Made by a program: the position numbers and the translations under genes. A DNA stretch of 64,000 nt, taken from positions 59,584 through 123,583 of the forward strand of contig NZ_CBCPJJ010000026.1 in NCBI RefSeq assembly GCF_965118895.1. The letters run 5' to 3'. This document shows positions 45,091-52,928 of the stretch, piece by piece; within the stretch, counting starts at the first letter, position 1; every line of letters begins with the position of its first letter. Below the pieces are notes generated by a model, which was given only the letters and a program-made list of their open reading frames with translations, made no database searches and had not been told where the DNA came from. The stretch comes from Rahnella inusitata_A (GTDB lineage Bacteria; Pseudomonadota; Gammaproteobacteria; Enterobacterales; Enterobacteriaceae).

Positions 45091-45115
45091 GCATAAAAAT
45101 TTCAGGAGCGGGAAC

Positions 45116-46492
45116 ATGGCACTTTGGGGCGGACGTTTTACTCAGGCGGCGGATCAGCGGTTTAAAGAACTCAATGACTCACTGCGTTTCGATTACCGGC
45201 TGGCAGAGCAAGATATCGTCGGTTCGGTGGCGTGGTCGAAAGCGCTGGTCACCGTCAACGTACTGACGGCTGACGAGCAGATTGAGCTCGAAGGCGCGCT
45301 GAACGTGCTGCTCGAAGAAGTCCGTGCGAATCCCCGCGCTATTTTAGCCAGTGATGCAGAAGATATTCACAGCTGGGTCGAAGGCAAACTGATCGACAAA
45401 GTCGGTAACCTCGGCAAAAAACTGCACACTGGCCGCAGCCGTAACGATCAGGTCGCGACTGACCTCAAGCTGTGGTGCAAAGCGCAGGTGATTGAACTTG
45501 GCGGCGCACTGCATCATCTGCAACAGGCGCTGGTCGCGACTGCAGAAGCCAATCAGGATGCCGTGATGCCGGGTTATACCCATCTGCAACGTGCCCAGCC
45601 GGTGACCTTCGCGCACTGGTGTATGGCGTATGTGGAAATGCTGGCGCGTGACGAAAGCCGTCTGAAAGATACCCTGACCCGTCTGGACGTCAGCCCGCTG
45701 GGTTGTGGCGCACTGGCCGGTACCGCTTATCCGATGGATCGTGAACAGCTGGCCAGCTGGTTAGGTTTCGCTTCTGCAACCCGTAACAGCCTCGACAGCG
45801 TGTCAGACCGTGACCACGTGCTGGAGTTACTGTCCAACGCGGCCATCAGCATGGTTCACCTTTCGCGTTTCGCCGAAGATCTGATCTTCTTCAACACCGG
45901 TGAAGCGGCGTTTATCGATCTGTCTGACCGCGTGACCTCCGGCTCTTCACTGATGCCGCAGAAGAAAAACCCGGATGCGCTGGAGCTTATTCGTGGCAAA
46001 TGTGGCCGCGTACAGGGCGCACTGACCGGCATGATGATGACCATGAAAGGCCTGCCGCTGGCCTACAACAAAGACATGCAGGAAGATAAAGAAGGGCTGT
46101 TTGACGCACTCGACACCTGGATGGATTGCCTGAATATGGCGGCACTGGTGCTCGATGGTATTCAGGTCAAACGCCCGCGTGCGAAAGAAGCCGCGCAGCA
46201 GGGCTACGCTAACTCCACCGAACTGGCGGATTATCTGGTCGCCAAAGGCGTCCCGTTCCGCGAAGCACACCATATTGTGGGTGAAGCGGTGGTGGAAGCG
46301 ATCAATCAGGGCAAAGCGCTGGAAGCGCTATCGTTGCAGGATTTGCAGAAATTCAGCAGCGTGATTGGCGACGATGTTTACCCGATCCTCGAACTGCAAT
46401 CCTGCCTCGACAAACGCGCAGCCAAGGGCGGCGTTTCTCCTCAGCAGGTTGCACAGGCGATTGCTGATGCGAAAGCGCGACTCGGGATGTAA
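45116..46492 (+). CDS. argH: Argininosuccinate lyase
   Basis: ArgH splits argininosuccinate into arginine and fumarate, the last step of arginine synthesis. The 458-residue fumarase-superfamily protein begins MALWGGRFTQAADQ. It has HTGRSRNDQVATD, the PGYTHLQRAQPVTF His region, and the signature GSSLMPQKKNPD with the catalytic Ser. ATG 45116 follows AGGAG; nine upstream codons are dropped. A REP-like hairpin starts 8 bp after the stop. Confidence 0.97.
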   Translation: MALWGGRFTQAADQRFKELNDSLRFDYRLAEQDIVGSVAWSKALVTVNVLTADEQIELEGALNVLLEEVRANPRAILASDAEDIHSWVEGKLIDKVGNLGKKLHTGRSRNDQVATDLKLWCKAQVIELGGALHHLQQALVATAEANQDAVMPGYTHLQRAQPVTFAHWCMAYVEMLARDESRLKDTLTRLDVSPLGCGALAGTAYPMDREQLASWLGFASATRNSLDSVSDRDHVLELLSNAAISMVHLSRFAEDLIFFNTGEAAFIDLSDRVTSGSSLMPQKKNPDALELIRGKCGRVQGALTGMMMTMKGLPLAYNKDMQEDKEGLFDALDTWMDCLNMAALVLDGIQVKRPRAKEAAQQGYANSTELADYLVAKGVPFREAHHIVGEAVVEAINQGKALEALSLQDLQKFSSVIGDDVYPILELQSCLDKRAAKGGVSPQQVAQAIADAKARLGM

Positions 46493-46500
46493 ATCTTTTC

Positions 46501-46535
46501 GTTCTCCCCCTGCGAAGGGGGAGAACGAGAGGGGT
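46501..46535. repeat. REP-like hairpin after argH
   Basis: GTTCTCCCCC pairs perfectly with GGGGGAGAAC across TGCGAA, followed by GAGAGGGGTTTT. It resembles the units after metL and may also act as a terminator. Confidence 0.6.
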
Positions 46536-46554
46536 TTTACAAACGACGGCAGTT

Positions 46555-47599
46555 CTACAAACAAATGTCTTTCCACGCTCTCGGGCTTTGCGTCAGCACG
46601 TCGCTGCCGCTTTCTGTGACCAGAACATCATCCTCAATTCTCACGCCGCCAAGACCCGGAATATAAATTCCCGGCTCGATGGTGATCACCATCCCCGGTT
46701 CCAGCGACTGCGTGTTTTGCGGGCTGAGCGCGGGGGCTTCGTGGACATCCAGCCCTAAACCGTGACCAAGATTGTGACTGAAGTAGCCGCCGTATCCGGC
46801 TGCCGCGATAATGTCGCGCGCCACGGCGTCGAGCTCCTGACAGCGCATTCCTGGTCTGACGGCGTCACGGGCGGATTGTTGTGCCGTCAACACCGTGTCG
46901 TATAACGCTTTCAGCTCAGGGTTGACGTTACCCAGCGCAAATGTCCGGGTCATGTCGGAGCAGTAATGCTGATACACCGCGCCAAAATCAATCGTCACTA
47001 TTTCTCCTTCTGCCAGCTTTTTATCCGTCGGACGCCCGTGCGGCAACGCGCCGCGTGTGCCGGATACCACCACGGTATCAAACGACGTTTTACTGCCACC
47101 GGCCTGACGCACCGCCATTTCGAGATGATCCGCCAGTGCCTTTTCGGTTATACCGGGCTGAATCCGCGGCATCACTGTTCGTAAAGCCTCGTCAGCGATA
47201 GCCGCAGCCTGGCGGATTTTCGCGATTTCATCGGGATATTTATGCACGCGCAGAACCGACGCATCCCAGTGTTGCAGCCGTACGCTGCACTGCTTTTCCA
47301 GCGTTTGCCATGCCAGATGAGACAACGCGCTGGCATCGGTAAAGAGCGTGCCATGGTCGGAAAGATGCTCTGCCAGCGGATGTTCGGTGGTGAGCGTGAT
47401 GACGTCTGTGCCGGGGTTATTGAGACGACATTCAGCGCTGTAGCGACCATCGACCAGCATCAGCAGTTTGTCAGCGGTGACCAGCACATAGCCGGATGCG
47501 CTGTAGAGCTCGGTCAGCGCATATTTGCTGAATCTGTGCGGGTATTTGGCATTCGGCCATGCGCTGGCGCAGAACGGTAAGACGTTGCTGACGGCTCAT
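46555..47599 (-). pseudogene. M24-family metallo-aminopeptidase (Xaa-Pro type), start frameshifted
   Basis: The main frame (46555-47487) gives 310 residues of a creatinase/aminopeptidase-P family enzyme. All five metal ligands are present: Asp in TIDFGAVYQ, Asp in CSDMTRT, His in GHGLGLDVHE, Glu in TIEPGIYI and Glu in GVRIEDD. It resembles E. coli YpdF. The only good start, ATG 47599 after GGGAGGAACC, reads MSRQQRLTVLRQRMAEC in another frame that stops after 42 codons. The N-terminal domain strand (ALTELYSASGYVLV) continues upstream of 47487 in the main frame without any start codon. I infer a frameshifting deletion of roughly 10 codons. If the GTG at 47487 were used, an N-truncated enzyme with an intact catalytic domain could still be made. 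It is the last gene of the PTS-peptidase operon. Confidence 0.7.
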
Positions 47600-47651
47600 G
47601 GTTCCTCCCGTGAGCATGTCAGGGCGTGGGTGCGCCCTGAGGAGATGAAGG

Positions 47652-48893
47652 TCAGGCGACTTCGAGCAGACCTTTTTTGATCAGACGGTTGCGATAGAAC
47701 ACGCAGGTCACGGCGATAAACAGCGAACCGCCAAGCAGACCGATCAGATAAGCCGGAATGTTGGTGATGAGCGGCCATGCCCAGATGGCGGATTCTGGGA
47801 ACCATTGCACCGCGCCCAGCGAAACCCCGAGCAGTGCGCCGATGATCGCGCCAGTCACGTACACCGGAATCACGAATCCCGGACGTTCCAGCGCGAACGG
47901 AATCGATCCTTCTGAAATTCCCATAAAACCGAGGAAAATCGCAGTGCGGCCAATCTGATTGAACTGACGGTCGTACACCCGGCGGCCTACCAGCCATTTG
48001 TCGATCACCGTCGAAAGGCCGAGGCCGAACGACGGAATGACCACGGCCAGACAGCGCGCGGTGATCGGCAGCACTTTCTCGGTCGTGAAGCCGAGAGCGA
48101 CGAATCCTGCGGCTTTGTTTACAGGCCCGCCGAGGTCAAACGCCGTGGCGGCGGCCAGTAACGTGGCGTAGAAATAGGTGCCTGCTGCGCCTGCGGCCTG
48201 CAACGCTTCTTTGATGAGCGTATTCAGCCAGCCGCCAATCGGCGTGATGAGAAATACCATCAGCAGCATTGCGACAATCGCGGAGATCAAAGGAATAAAG
48301 AAGGTCGTTTTGAACGCCAGCCAGTTGTGCGAAACCTTGATGGCGTTGTTCAGCCAGCGGACGAAATAGCCCACCACGAAAGCAATCACGATTGCGCCGA
48401 GGAACCCGGAGGCGACGGGCGCAACCGCTGACCATTCACCGCCGAGAAGCGTGGGAACCGCCACCGGTTTGATCGCCACGTATCCGCCGATAAATCCGGC
48501 CGCCAGCGCGGTTTTCCCCCCGATGGAGTTGGCGGTAAATGCGGCGAACATCGGAATAGCGAAGCCAAAAAGTGTGAAACCGAAGCTTTCCATGATGCTG
48601 GCGATTTGCAGCATCCAGACAGAACTGCCGCTGTAACGGCCGCTGTTGAGCGCCGCCATGATGGATTCATCCGGCGACATGCCGAGGAAAACATAGGGAA
48701 TGATTTGCGACAGCGCGCCAATCAGACCGCCCATGATAAGCACGGGGATCATGTAGGAAATGCCGGTCATGATGTGTTTGCTGAATTCTTTCCAGGCATG
48801 GCTCTGGCCTTTGCCTGATGCCCCGCCAGAAGGCGGCGGGGCGTCGGATGTCTGACTGTGACCGGTATTAATAACTCTTTTTCTTATCGCCAC
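47652..48893 (-). CDS. PTS fructose-family transporter subunit EIIC
   Basis: This 413-residue membrane protein is a fructose-type EIIC, the sugar-translocating part of a phosphotransferase system. It has a hydrophilic N-terminal leader (HSQTSDAPPPSGGASGKGQ) and then about ten hydrophobic segments starting HIMTGISYMIPVLIMGGLIGALSQ. Family landmarks are GFIGGYVA, NSIGGKTALAAGF and FMGISEGSIPFALE with the active-site GISEG. The GTG start at 48893 has GGAG with 6-nt spacing. It lies 36 bp after the EIIB gene. No EIIA is encoded nearby, so phosphate must come from an EIIA elsewhere. The substrate is not evident. Confidence 0.9.
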   Translation of the reverse strand: MAIRKRVINTGHSQTSDAPPPSGGASGKGQSHAWKEFSKHIMTGISYMIPVLIMGGLIGALSQIIPYVFLGMSPDESIMAALNSGRYSGSSVWMLQIASIMESFGFTLFGFAIPMFAAFTANSIGGKTALAAGFIGGYVAIKPVAVPTLLGGEWSAVAPVASGFLGAIVIAFVVGYFVRWLNNAIKVSHNWLAFKTTFFIPLISAIVAMLLMVFLITPIGGWLNTLIKEALQAAGAAGTYFYATLLAAATAFDLGGPVNKAAGFVALGFTTEKVLPITARCLAVVIPSFGLGLSTVIDKWLVGRRVYDRQFNQIGRTAIFLGFMGISEGSIPFALERPGFVIPVYVTGAIIGALLGVSLGAVQWFPESAIWAWPLITNIPAYLIGLLGGSLFIAVTCVFYRNRLIKKGLLEVA

Positions 48894-48929
48894 GGAAAAC
48901 TCCTTGCGCTTAAAAAAGCAAAAGTGGGA

Positions 48930-49250
48930 TCACTGCGCCTGATCTTCTTCGATCTCGTCGATCAGCCCGCCTGCATTTTTTACGGCGTCTTTCAGCTCGA
49001 CTTCATACACAGCCAGCCCGTTGAAACGCTCAATGTTTTGCGGCGTGATGCCGGTGGCGTGGATGATCACCGTGGCCTGCGCGATGTCTTCCGCCGTCAG
49101 TTCGTTCTGGATGCCATCGGCGCCCTGGGTTTCGATTTTTACGTCATAACCGCGGGCGCGGGCGGCGACTTCAATGGCTTCGGCGGCCATAAAGGTATGA
49201 GCCAGACCCATCGGACAGGCGCACAGCGCAATCAGTTTTTTTGCAGACAT
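48930..49250 (-). CDS. PTS fructose-family transporter subunit EIIB
   Basis: The 106-residue protein is a stand-alone fructose-type EIIB. The phospho-acceptor is Cys12 in the signature ACPMGLAHTFMAAEAIE. It receives phosphate from an EIIA and passes it to the sugar held by EIIC. ATG 49250 has GAGGT about 9 nt upstream; a TTG two codons earlier is less likely. It starts 2 bp after the stop of the M20 peptidase gene, so translation is likely coupled. Confidence 0.92.
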   Translation of the reverse strand: MSAKKLIALCACPMGLAHTFMAAEAIEVAARARGYDVKIETQGADGIQNELTAEDIAQATVIIHATGITPQNIERFNGLAVYEVELKDAVKNAGGLIDEIEEDQAQ

Positions 49251-49252
49251 GT

Positions 49253-50641
49253 TCAATGACCTCGTTTTTCAGAAGATGCGGCGGGCAGGTTTGCCAGCCG
49301 GTAAAGGGCTTCGGCGTAGATGCCGATGGCGCTGATAAAGCGGCATAAGCTGCCGTATTCGTCCGCGCTGTGGGTGTTGCCAGAAGAACCGTCGGGAAAT
49401 TCGCAGCCAAAAATCACTGCATTTTGCATCGCGCTGGCGTAGCTGCCAGCACCTGTGGTGCGCGACGGATGGTTTTTATCGCCGGTATGACGGGTGTAAA
49501 TCTCATGCAGCGTGTGTACCAGCGCGCTGTCCGGCGGGTATAGACTCGGCAGTTTGACCGGTTCAGCCTCAATGCGGCTTGAAGGCCAGTCGCGGTTCCA
49601 GTGCGACAGTTTTTCGCTGATGTCTTCTGCGGTCAGGTTTTCGGGATACCGCACGTTCAGCGTCAGCATCATCAGGCCGTTTTCAATGTTCAGGACGGTC
49701 GGTACCAGCAGGATCTGCCCGCACTCGCCCGGCGCATCCAGCGCAAAACGCACGCCGCTCTGGCCGGACCTGGCGTCAGTGATCTCGTAAAGTTGCTGCG
49801 TCCAGGATGTATTGAATTGCTGATGCAGCAACTGTGCGGTGGCGGCAATTGGATTGAGGCACATTTCCGGTTTCGAAGAGTGGCCGCCACGCCCGTAAAG
49901 CTGCCAGCGATCAACGTGTCCCGGCTCCGCCAGCAGTGTAAAACCGTCATCCAGCGTCCAGTTGCCGCAGGACAGTGACAGCCCGCGCAGGTGTGCCACA
50001 TCAGGAATGCTATTTACCACGTCGCCACAGGAAACCTGCAGATCGGGTTGTCCGGTGAGTGAGGTCAGCGTTATCAGTAAGGAGCCTTTTTCGCCATAAA
50101 TCACCGGGAATTTTCCGTCAGGCGTGAAGGCGAAAGCCGGTTGCGGCTGTGTTTCAAAATAACGGCGAATACAGCGAAACCCCGTTTCTTCATTGCCGCC
50201 CGCCACCAGCCTGATGCGGCGGCTAAGCGGAAGTTTCAGCTCACGCAGAATATCCAGCGCCAGCCACGCGGCAATCATCGGGCCTTTGTCATCCACCACG
50301 CCGCGGCCAATCAGTTTGTCTCCGAGGCGGGAGACCTGATACGGCGGGAAATGCCAGCCTTCGCCGGCAGGTACGACGTCGGCATGACCAAACACATACA
50401 CGATTTCCTCGCCGCTGCCGTATTCGATATGTACGGCATGATGATCGACATTCAGCGTATGCAACCCGGCGTTATCACCGAGTTGCTGCCACCAGCCGAG
50501 TGCGTCGGCGATGCCCCGGCCAAAGGGCGCATCCGGTTGCACCGTCGCGCTGTCGTACGGCGAAGGGATCGCCACCCATTGAGCGAGTAATGTGAGGAAT
50601 TGATTCGCCCGATCCCGGGCGTGTGCTGCGAAGTCGATCAT
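49253..50641 (-). CDS. M20-family dipeptidase (PepV-like metallopeptidase)
   Basis: The 462-residue cytosolic protein is an M20 zinc metallopeptidase of the Xaa-His/PepV dipeptidase type. Metal ligands are His86 and Asp88 in FGHADVV, Asp118 in GRGVVDDKGP, and the Glu pair at 151-152 in GGNEETGF. The PDGKFPVIYGEKGS stretch is typical of PepV. Such enzymes cut dipeptides with broad specificity. It is the first gene of an operon continuing into PTS EIIB, EIIC and an M24 aminopeptidase. A possible operator overlaps its promoter. The actual substrate is unknown; the context suggests a dipeptide or amino-acid conjugate imported by the PTS. Confidence 0.85.
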   Translation of the reverse strand: MIDFAAHARDRANQFLTLLAQWVAIPSPYDSATVQPDAPFGRGIADALGWWQQLGDNAGLHTLNVDHHAVHIEYGSGEEIVYVFGHADVVPAGEGWHFPPYQVSRLGDKLIGRGVVDDKGPMIAAWLALDILRELKLPLSRRIRLVAGGNEETGFRCIRRYFETQPQPAFAFTPDGKFPVIYGEKGSLLITLTSLTGQPDLQVSCGDVVNSIPDVAHLRGLSLSCGNWTLDDGFTLLAEPGHVDRWQLYGRGGHSSKPEMCLNPIAATAQLLHQQFNTSWTQQLYEITDARSGQSGVRFALDAPGECGQILLVPTVLNIENGLMMLTLNVRYPENLTAEDISEKLSHWNRDWPSSRIEAEPVKLPSLYPPDSALVHTLHEIYTRHTGDKNHPSRTTGAGSYASAMQNAVIFGCEFPDGSSGNTHSADEYGSLCRFISAIGIYAEALYRLANLPAASSEKRGH

Positions 50642-50661
50642 TGACGTTAATCCTCCGAAAA

Positions 50662-50700
50662 CAATGGTCTTAGCATTGAGGCTGGAGGAAAAAGCGTCAA
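50662..50700 (-). promoter_or_regulatory. Candidate promoter and LacI-type operator of the PTS-peptidase operon
   Basis: On the minus strand TTGACG (50695-50700) is followed after 17 bp by AATGCT. The palindrome CAATG-N7-CATTG (50662-50678) overlaps that -10, where a repressor would block transcription. Confidence 0.5.
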
Positions 50701-50725
50701 AAGGCAGGGATCAGAATTGATAAAT

Positions 50726-50762
50726 AAAACGGGTAAATTTTTTCGCCGGTTTTTTTAACCCG
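50726..50762 (-). terminator. Terminator-like hairpin after the LacI-type regulator
   Basis: CGGGTTAAA pairs with TTTACCCG with one bulge, then TTTTATTT on the minus strand. It overlaps the regulator stop codon. Confidence 0.45.
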
Positions 50763-51798
50763 CCTTCAACGTAGCGCAAAGCGAGGGGGAAATACCTGTC
50801 GGAGCGACCGTGAGGCGTGGATCGTCTGGCAATAACGGATCACCGGCAAGTTGCGCGTGCAGGCATTCTATCGCGCGCGCGGTTAACGCATCGTGGCAGG
50901 GGAGAATTTGTGGTAGTGACTGTTTCACCAGTTCTTCACACTTACCAAAACCGGCCAGCACAATGCGGCGCGAAAACAGCCGCCATTTGGAGGTTTGTAA
51001 TCCCTCCGCCAGCGCGTAATGTGCGGCCAGCAATACTGTCGGGTTGTCGCACAGGATGGCGGAAATTTTGGGGTTTTGTTTCAGCAACTGCGCGGTGGAG
51101 CGAAAACCGTCTTCAAAGGTTGCCGCGCACGGCTGGCTAAGCGATGGCGAAAACGCCACGCCGGATTTACCGAGTGCGAGGGAAAGACCGCCCAGCCTTT
51201 CAGCGCGCACCAGCGAATGGCTTTCACCCCCGAGATACGCAATGTGGCAATGTTGCTGATGAAGGAAGGCTTCCACCGCCTGATGCGCGGCCTGCGCATT
51301 ATCCGGGTGTACCGTTGTGACCGGCCCCGGGTGATAATGTTCTCCGACGCCGATAAGTGCCACATGACGCGCAATCGCCCGGGCACTCAGAGCTTTCAGC
51401 ATTTCCGGGCTGGCATTAAGTAATTTTCCGCACACAATGATTGCGCGTACGTCCTGCGCCAGAAGTTGCCCGGCATGTTCCAGAAGTGTCTGGGAGTTTG
51501 CGTAGTAAAGTAACAGTGAGAATCCGGCCCCCTGCAATCCCTGTGAAAGATCCGGGAGCAAATCTGTCGCGAACTGACAACCCGGCATCAGCAAAACACC
51601 AATCCGTGGAAGGGGCGTGACGGAAGATGACGATGGCGACCGGTAACCGAGCTGGTCGATGGCATGATAAATACGCTCCACGCCTTGCGGCGAGATGCGT
51701 CCTTTTCCGCCGAGCACCAGTGAAACCGCCGCGACGGAAACGCCAGCCAGGCGCGCGACATCCTGTTGAGTGATTCTATTGCGCGGTTTTTGCGTCAT
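50755..51798 (-). CDS. LacI-family transcriptional regulator of the PTS-peptidase operon
   Basis: The 347-residue protein has a LacI HTH, RITQQDVARLAGVSVAAVSLVLGGKGRISPQGVERIYHAI. A periplasmic-binding-like effector domain follows (IGVLLMPGCQFATDLLPDL onward). I prefer ATG 51798 because AGGA is 5 nt upstream; the adjacent ATG at 51801 is only 2 nt from it. It lies directly upstream of and in line with the dipeptidase-EIIB-EIIC-aminopeptidase genes, so it very probably controls them. The effector is unknown. Confidence 0.85.
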   Translation of the reverse strand: MTQKPRNRITQQDVARLAGVSVAAVSLVLGGKGRISPQGVERIYHAIDQLGYRSPSSSSVTPLPRIGVLLMPGCQFATDLLPDLSQGLQGAGFSLLLYYANSQTLLEHAGQLLAQDVRAIIVCGKLLNASPEMLKALSARAIARHVALIGVGEHYHPGPVTTVHPDNAQAAHQAVEAFLHQQHCHIAYLGGESHSLVRAERLGGLSLALGKSGVAFSPSLSQPCAATFEDGFRSTAQLLKQNPKISAILCDNPTVLLAAHYALAEGLQTSKWRLFSRRIVLAGFGKCEELVKQSLPQILPCHDALTARAIECLHAQLAGDPLLPDDPRLTVAPTGISPSLCATLKAG

Positions 51799-51895
51799 CA
51801 TCGTCCTGCCGTCAATAATGCATTAACCGCAAAGTGTGGCAGGAGAGGGGCATGAAAAAACAGGCGGGGATCTCAGAACGGTGGATTGATGAAGC

Positions 51896-51921
51896 AAAAA
51901 AAGGCGGACCCAAGGTCCGCC
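51896..51921 (-). terminator. Terminator after the peroxiredoxin-glutaredoxin gene
   Basis: GGCGGACC pairs perfectly with GGTCCGCC across a 3-base loop and is followed on the minus strand by seven T. Confidence 0.9.
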
Positions 51922-52006
51922 GAAAGTTCACGTAGTCTAACTTTGCTTTTTTGTTGGTAATGCAGGGACTCTTGTCTTACTTCTTACTCTGGGTATTCAC
52001 TGAGAC

Positions 52007-52768
52007 TTATTGTGCAACTTCGCATACTTCCTGGGTTTCTGAATGCAGGTAAACGTCCAGATCGTCGCTTCCGCCGATGTGGCGTCCGCCGATGAAGACC
52101 TGCGGCACGGTCGCACGGCCGGTAACGGCGCGCAGGCTGACGGTGGTCGCGTCTTTACCTAATACAATTTCTTCGTACTGAATACCGCGCTCCTGCAGCA
52201 TCTGTTTGGCTTTAGCACAGAACGGACAGCCCGGTTTAGTGAAAATGGAAACGGACTCCTGCACTTTATATTCTGGTGCCAGGTACTTCAGCATGGTGTC
52301 TGCATCAGACACTTCAAATGGGTCGCCCGGCTTGTTTGGCTCGACGAACATTTTCTCGACCACGCCGTTACGCACCAGCATGGAATAACGCCATGAACGC
52401 GGACCGAAGCCTAAATCCGCCTTCTCGACCAGCATGTCCATGCCTTTAGTGAACTCACCATTACCGTCCGGAATGAAAGTGATGTTGGCGGCGCTTTGTT
52501 CTGCTTTCCACGCATTCATCACGAAGGTGTCATTCACGGAGACGCACAGAATGCTATCTACGCCGTGGCTTTTGAACACCGGAGCCAGCTCGTTGTAACG
52601 TGGCAGGTGGCTCGAAGAACAGGTCGGGGTAAATGCACCCGGCAGTGAAAAGACAATCACCGTTTTATTTTTGAACAGCTCATCCGTCGTCAGGTCTACC
52701 CATTTGTCGCCCTGACGGGTGTGAAAAGTAACTTGCGGTACGTGTTTCCCTTCCTGGCTTGCAAACAT
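52007..52768 (-). CDS. Peroxiredoxin-glutaredoxin hybrid protein
   Basis: The 253-residue fusion has a Prx5-type peroxiredoxin (residues 1-165, peroxidatic Cys50 in PGAFTPTC). A glutaredoxin domain follows (from about 172, CPFC at 181-184, TVPQVFIGGRHIGGSDDL). Such hybrids, known from Haemophilus influenzae, reduce peroxides with glutathione directly. AGAGG is 7 nt before the ATG. It is divergent from oxyR across 160 bp with OxyR-like repeats, so peroxide induction is likely. E. coli lacks this gene. Confidence 0.95.
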   Translation of the reverse strand: MFASQEGKHVPQVTFHTRQGDKWVDLTTDELFKNKTVIVFSLPGAFTPTCSSSHLPRYNELAPVFKSHGVDSILCVSVNDTFVMNAWKAEQSAANITFIPDGNGEFTKGMDMLVEKADLGFGPRSWRYSMLVRNGVVEKMFVEPNKPGDPFEVSDADTMLKYLAPEYKVQESVSIFTKPGCPFCAKAKQMLQERGIQYEEIVLGKDATTVSLRAVTGRATVPQVFIGGRHIGGSDDLDVYLHSETQEVCEVAQ

Positions 52769-52853
52769 GAATAACCTCTTAATTAATCTATAAAATGAAC
52801 AATATTTTCGGCGGTGCCGTTTCGATGGGGGGCATTATTAACGATTGTGGTTG

Positions 52854-52911
52854 ATAGATATAATCGTTGGTTGCTATCTTATCTATCGTTAACGGCTATC
52901 GCATTGCCTAT
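52854..52911. promoter_or_regulatory. Putative OxyR binding region between prx-grx and oxyR
   Basis: Two direct repeats ATCGTTNNNNGCTATC start at 52863 and 52885, 22 bp apart. They are flanked by a GATAG (52853-52857) and a further CTAT (52908-52911). OxyR tetramers contact four ATAG/CTAT-type half-sites about one helical turn apart. OxyR is autoregulated from a divergent promoter in E. coli. Confidence 0.6.
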
Positions 52912-52928
52912 GAGGGACTGGGGGAAAA

